Assembly: GCA_944321005.1 (NCBI GenBank)
Contig: CALUJT010000102.1
Location: forward strand, 1 to 7,643
Length of the DNA stretch: 7,643 bases
Origin: an uncultured Atopobiaceae bacterium
GTDB lineage: Bacteria; Actinomycetota; Coriobacteriia; Coriobacteriales; Atopobiaceae
Reading direction: 5' to 3'
The position numbers were made by a program, and so were the translations under genes. The notes beneath the pieces were generated by a model. It did no database searches. It had not been told where the DNA came from and saw nothing but the letters and a program-made list of their open reading frames with translations. Each line of letters opens with the position of its first letter. The first letter of the stretch is position 1. Positions 4,708-7,643 of this stretch are shown one piece after another.

Positions 4708-5877
4708 CTAGGTGTAGATCTTCTCAAGGCGCATCCCAAAGTCGCAGACAACCTCGTAGTTGATGGTGTTTCGGCGCGCGGCCATCTCCTCGACGTCGAT
4801 GTGCTCGTCGCCGTCCTCGCCAACGAGGGTCACCACGTCGCCGTACTCCACCGGTCGGTTGGGCCGATAAGAACGGGCGCTGTTCACGTCCACGGCAAAC
4901 ATGAACTGATCCATGCAGATGTTGCCCACCTGGCGGCAGCGGAAGCCGTTCACGAGCACCTCCATGTTGTTGGAGAGCTCGCGCGCGAGGCCGTCCGCGT
5001 AGCCAATGGGCACCGTGGCGATCTGGATGTTCTGCTTGGGCACGCGGTACGTGAGGCCGTAGCCCACGCCGTCGCCCACGCTGGGGTAGAGGACGCGCAC
5101 CACGCGGCCTCGCACGCTCATGACGGGCTCGAGGTCTATGCGCGGGCGGGTGACGTCGGCGGGGTGGAGGCCGTAGAGCCCGATGCCCACGCGGCACATG
5201 TCGAAGTGGCACTCCGGGTGCATGATCGTGCCCGGCGTGTTGTCGCAGTGCACGAGGCCCGTGTCCAGCCCGGCGCCACGCAGGGCCTCCACCGCCTCGC
5301 GGAAGCGGTTGAGCTGCAGGGCAAAGTCCCAGTCGTCGAGCACGTCGGCCGTGGCGAAGTGCGTGAAGGTGCCCGCGCACTCCAGGCCGCGATGGAAGTC
5401 TATGGTGCGGCGCAGCTCCACCACGTCCTGGCGGCGCACGCCTATGCGCGTCATGCCGGTGTCTATGGCCAGGTGGTAGCGCGCCACGCGGTTCTGCGCG
5501 GCCGCCGCCTCCCCCAGGGCCAGGGCAAAGTCCGCGGTGTAGACGGCGGGCATGAGGTCGTGGGCCACGAGCGTGTCCACGCAGTCCACGGGGGGCTCGG
5601 AGAGGATGAGGATGGGCCACTCGACGCCCGCCTCGCGCAGGGCCACGCCCTCGTTCACGGTGGCCACGGCGAACTGGTCCGCGCCGGCGGAGTGCATGGC
5701 CCTCACGCACGGGACGGCGCCGTGGCCGTAGGCGTCCGCCTTGACCACGCACATCATCTGCGTGCCGCGCCCGATCAGACGCCGGAACGCGGAGACGTTC
5801 CTCCTCAGGGCGGCGAGGTTCACCTCTACCCACGACCAGCGCGTCCCCGGGCTCTGGACCCTTCCTCTCTCCACCAT
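4708..5877 (-). CDS. alr: Alanine racemase
   Basis: A PLP enzyme that converts L-alanine to D-alanine for peptidoglycan. The chosen ATG (5877) gives 389 residues, the normal size, and has GGAGG five nt upstream. An upstream in-frame ATG would add 23 residues encoded by the octamer repeat. Compared with Geobacillus Alr: PLP lysine K46 in VVKADAYGHG, catalytic tyrosine Y273 in VGYGLTY, R144 and R229 (equivalents of R136 and R219), H173, and M322-D323 in ICMDQ. Two departures are visible. The carbamylated lysine (K129) position is alanine A137 (HLAIDTGM). The usual ANSAA phosphate-binding motif reads DNTPG, with T214 at the Ser204 position. The other active-site residues are intact, so activity is expected. 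It sits between nnr and the glycosylase, in an arrangement (nnr-alr-tsaE) common in Gram-positive genomes. Confidence 0.94.
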   Translation of the reverse strand: MVERGRVQSPGTRWSWVEVNLAALRRNVSAFRRLIGRGTQMMCVVKADAYGHGAVPCVRAMHSAGADQFAVATVNEGVALREAGVEWPILILSEPPVDCVDTLVAHDLMPAVYTADFALALGEAAAAQNRVARYHLAIDTGMTRIGVRRQDVVELRRTIDFHRGLECAGTFTHFATADVLDDWDFALQLNRFREAVEALRGAGLDTGLVHCDNTPGTIMHPECHFDMCRVGIGLYGLHPADVTRPRIDLEPVMSVRGRVVRVLYPSVGDGVGYGLTYRVPKQNIQIATVPIGYADGLARELSNNMEVLVNGFRCRQVGNICMDQFMFAVDVNSARSYRPNRPVEYGDVVTLVGEDGDEHIDVEEMAARRNTINYEVVCDFGMRLEKIYT

Positions 5878-5879
5878 GG

Positions 5880-5887
5880 TCACCTCC
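5880..5887 (-). promoter_or_regulatory. Ribosome binding site fixing the alr start
   Basis: GGAGGTGA followed by CC and the ATG at 5877. It is a near-consensus site at ideal spacing, which decides against the longer frame that begins inside the octamer array. Confidence 0.8.
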
Positions 5888-5907
5888 ACGCGTTCTTCTC
5901 GCCCTAT

Positions 5908-5954
5908 GGCCTTGGGCCCCGCGGCCCCATGGCCCTCTGGCCACATGGCCCTAT
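5908..5954. repeat. Octamer tandem array between nnr and alr
   Basis: On the plus strand GGC recurs exactly every 8 bp: GGCCCCGC, GGCCCCAT, GGCCCTCT, GGCCACAT, GGCCCTAT (5915-5954), preceded by a 7-bp relative GGCCTTG (5908-5914). The consensus is GGCCCYAT. The last unit contains the nnr stop codon. Each unit carries a self-complementary GGCC, so the RNA can form several alternative small hairpins. Confidence 0.75.
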
Positions 5955-7564
5955 GCGACGCCCTGGTCGTCCTGATAGGTCACGTGCTCCTCCACGGCGT
6001 CGACGGAGAGGCCTATGACGTCAATGAGGTCGCACGCCATCACGGCACGGGACCCCATGCGCTCCGCCGCGAGCGAGCCCGCGTAGCCGTGGACCTCGCA
6101 CACGTAGGCCGCGAGCATCGTGAGGTCCGTGGCCTCGTCCCCGCGCTGGGCGAGCGCGGAGGCCATCATGCCGGCGAGGACGTCCCCGGAGCCGGCCGTG
6201 GCAAGCGCGGCGGGGCCCGGCTTGGGCAGGACCGCCTGCTCCACGCTCACGCACCCCGTGGCCGTGCCCTTGGTCACGACCACGAGCTCGGAGCCGCCGT
6301 CCGCCCAGACGATCTGGCGCGCGGCCTCGAGCTGGTCCACGAGCGAGGAGGGCGGGTCGTCCGGGCGCCCCACGAGCCGGCCGAGCTCCTTGCGGTGGGG
6401 CGTGAGCACGAGGGGCGCGTTGCGGCGCGTGGCCTCGGGAAAGTCCGGCAGCTTGCCGTTGGTGAGGCGCGCGAGGCAGTTGAGGCCGTCGGCGTCTATC
6501 ACGAGCGGCACCTCGGTGGCGAGAAGCGCGGAGACGACGGACGCCCCGCCGCTGCTGACGCGTATGCCGGGGCCCACGAGCACGGCGGACTTGCCCTCCG
6601 CGAGCTTGAGGACAATGTCGGCCGCCTCGGCGCAGACGTTGCCGTCCGCGTCCTCCGGCAGGGGCACCACGGGAATCTCCAGGAGGTGCGACTGCGCGGC
6701 CAGCGCGGCGGAGGCGGGAACGGCCAGGGTCACGTAGCCGGCTCCCATGCGGGCCGCCGCGCGCGCCGCCATGATGGCCGCCCCCGGGAAGCGGCGCGAC
6801 CCGCCCACCACGAGCACGGAGCCGCGCGAGAACTTGTCGACGGACATCGTGGGCGCGGGGAGCACGCCAAGGTAGTCAATGAGGTCCGTGCGCCATGCCA
6901 CGGGGTCGGCCTCCACAACGAGCCGCTCGGTCTGCTCGGCGAGAGGGGCCACCACGATGGCGCCGCACACGTCGCGCCCGTCATCTGCCAGAAGGCCCGG
7001 CTTCAGGGCGAGCATGGTGACGGTCATGTCCGCGATGACGCAGGCGCTGCCCGCGTGGCCCGTCTGGCTGGAGAGGCCGGTCGGCACGTCCACCGAGATA
7101 ACGCGCGCCGCGCACGCGTTGACGCACTCGATCCAGATGTCGAAGGGGGCGCGCACGTCACCGTGGAAGCCCGTGCCGAGCATGCAGTCGAGCACCACGT
7201 CGCAGGTGGCGAGCAGGTCCTCCAGCTCGTCGCGCGAGGGGCCCACCACCGTGGGCACGCCGGACTTAATGGCGGCCTGGGCCACCTGGCGCGCCAGGTC
7301 CCCGGCCAGGCTGTCGGGCTCGATGGGCGTCACCACCTTGACGTTGGCGCCCCGCGAGCGCATGGCCTCGGCGGCCACCCAGCCGTCGCCGCCGTTGTTG
7401 CCCAGGCCCACGAGCACCACGACGTTGTCCACGTCCCCGAGCTCGAGCACCTCCTGGGCGGCGGCGTACCCGGCGCGGTGCATAAGCTCAGACACGCTCA
7501 CGCCCTCGCGCGTGAGGGCGACCTCGACGCCCTTGACGTCTTCGTTGTTGAGTACGGGCTGCAT
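5951..7564 (-). CDS. nnr: Bifunctional NAD(P)H-hydrate epimerase/dehydratase
   Basis: Repairs hydrated NADH and NADPH: the N-terminal domain interconverts the R and S epimers, and the C-terminal domain removes water using ADP or ATP. The ATG at 7564 gives 537 residues and has GAGGAG seven nt upstream. The open frame extends further upstream but without similarity to the family. N-terminal YjeF_N domain (about 1-215): GLGNNGGDG (53-61), DCMLGTG (126-132), DVPTG (159-163). C-terminal ribokinase-like domain (about 240-520): RGSVLVVGGSRRFPGAA (from 247), a GPGIR motif, VIDADGLN, LTPHRKE, and GSGDVLAG (458-465) with the expected catalytic Asp461. No domain is missing and no frameshift is seen. It starts 4 nt after the stop of the upstream gene, and alr follows 73 nt downstream, so they probably share one mRNA. 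Confidence 0.94.
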   Translation of the reverse strand: MQPVLNNEDVKGVEVALTREGVSVSELMHRAGYAAAQEVLELGDVDNVVVLVGLGNNGGDGWVAAEAMRSRGANVKVVTPIEPDSLAGDLARQVAQAAIKSGVPTVVGPSRDELEDLLATCDVVLDCMLGTGFHGDVRAPFDIWIECVNACAARVISVDVPTGLSSQTGHAGSACVIADMTVTMLALKPGLLADDGRDVCGAIVVAPLAEQTERLVVEADPVAWRTDLIDYLGVLPAPTMSVDKFSRGSVLVVGGSRRFPGAAIMAARAAARMGAGYVTLAVPASAALAAQSHLLEIPVVPLPEDADGNVCAEAADIVLKLAEGKSAVLVGPGIRVSSGGASVVSALLATEVPLVIDADGLNCLARLTNGKLPDFPEATRRNAPLVLTPHRKELGRLVGRPDDPPSSLVDQLEAARQIVWADGGSELVVVTKGTATGCVSVEQAVLPKPGPAALATAGSGDVLAGMMASALAQRGDEATDLTMLAAYVCEVHGYAGSLAAERMGSRAVMACDLIDVIGLSVDAVEEHVTYQDDQGVA

Positions 7565-7568
7565 ATGA

Positions 7569-7643
7569 TCACTCCTCGGAAGAAGGCTGTTCGGCGTTGC
7601 GTTGCGCGGACGGCGCCGGGGCTCCCGCACCGGCGCCGAGCTC
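7569..7643 (-). CDS. C-terminal tail of an unidentified upstream gene
   Basis: From the right edge one minus-strand frame reads 24 residues, rich in Ala, Gly, Pro, Ser and Glu and ending SSEE, then a TGA at 7571-7569. The stop lies 4 nt before the nnr ATG. The nnr ribosome binding site GAGGAG forms its last two codons, which is typical of a compact operon. The composition suggests a disordered tail. Too little is present to name the protein; this could also be chance, as the region is GC-rich and open in other frames. Confidence 0.45.
   Translation of the reverse strand, partial: ELGAGAGAPAPSAQRNAEQPSSEE

Noticed and set aside
4635..4823. A longer glycosylase frame reaching into alr
   Set aside because: It would overlap the alr 3' end and read through the 15-bp repeat; the family starts shortly before the first Fe-S cysteines.
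5878..5946. A longer alanine racemase beginning at 5946
   Set aside because: The extra 23 residues come from the octamer array and lack similarity to the family; the ATG at 5877 has a near-perfect ribosome binding site.
5908..5954. CRISPR-like array
   Set aside because: The units are 8 bp, contiguous and without spacers.
4372..6018. A 548-codon open frame on the plus strand
   Set aside because: It lies antisense to the glycosylase, alr and the end of nnr, which have full conserved motifs. The translation is His/Ala/Val-rich with no recognisable domain, as expected for an antisense shadow in high-GC DNA.
7611..7638. Nine-bp inverted repeat (CGGCGCCGG/CCGGCGCCG)
   Set aside because: It falls in the probable coding tail of the upstream gene, each arm contains a self-palindromic GGCGCC, and no T tract follows; most likely a result of high GC.

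Overview
The window is high-GC DNA in which every supported gene lies on the minus strand, so transcription runs from right to left. Protein style points to an anaerobic or microaerophilic high-GC actinobacterium. Coriobacteriia of the Olsenella/Atopobium type are my best guess. The grounds are a PerR-controlled reverse rubrerythrin, the style of the DUF4143 protein, an ISL3 transposase and the high GC. This placement is inference, not the result of a search.

Right block (about 7643 to 3440): the tail of an unidentified upstream gene is followed by nnr (bifunctional NAD(P)H-hydrate repair), alr (alanine racemase), a family-4 Fe-S uracil-DNA glycosylase and tsaE (the ATPase for the tRNA t6A modification). 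The genes are close together. The glycosylase and tsaE overlap by 4 nt (GTGA), and nnr starts 4 nt after the upstream stop. Two spacers carry short tandem repeats: an 8-bp array between nnr and alr, and a perfect 15-bp duplication between alr and the glycosylase. The block ends in a GC-rich hairpin and a likely intrinsic terminator.

Middle block (3382 to 1830): a well-formed sigma70-type promoter with a Fur/PerR-like inverted repeat drives perR, a reverse rubrerythrin and a DUF3783 protein. The last two are joined by a TAATG stop/start overlap. This reads as a peroxide-response operon: PerR senses peroxide, rubrerythrin reduces it, and the DUF3783 protein is an uncharacterised partner.

Left block (1832 to 1): this looks like accessory DNA. 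The C-terminal part of an AAA/DUF4143 protein, without its ATPase half, sits between two direct repeats sharing a CGYTCTTCTCGCYATGG part and a GTGCAAAAGTGCCYG part. Beyond it lies one end of an ISL3-family insertion sequence whose transposase runs off the left edge.

No stretch longer than 300 bases lacks a gene. The two largest gaps are 879-1081 (repeats, a hairpin and a weak terminator candidate) and 3313-3534 (promoter, operators, terminator). I saw no tRNA, rRNA, CRISPR array or riboswitch.
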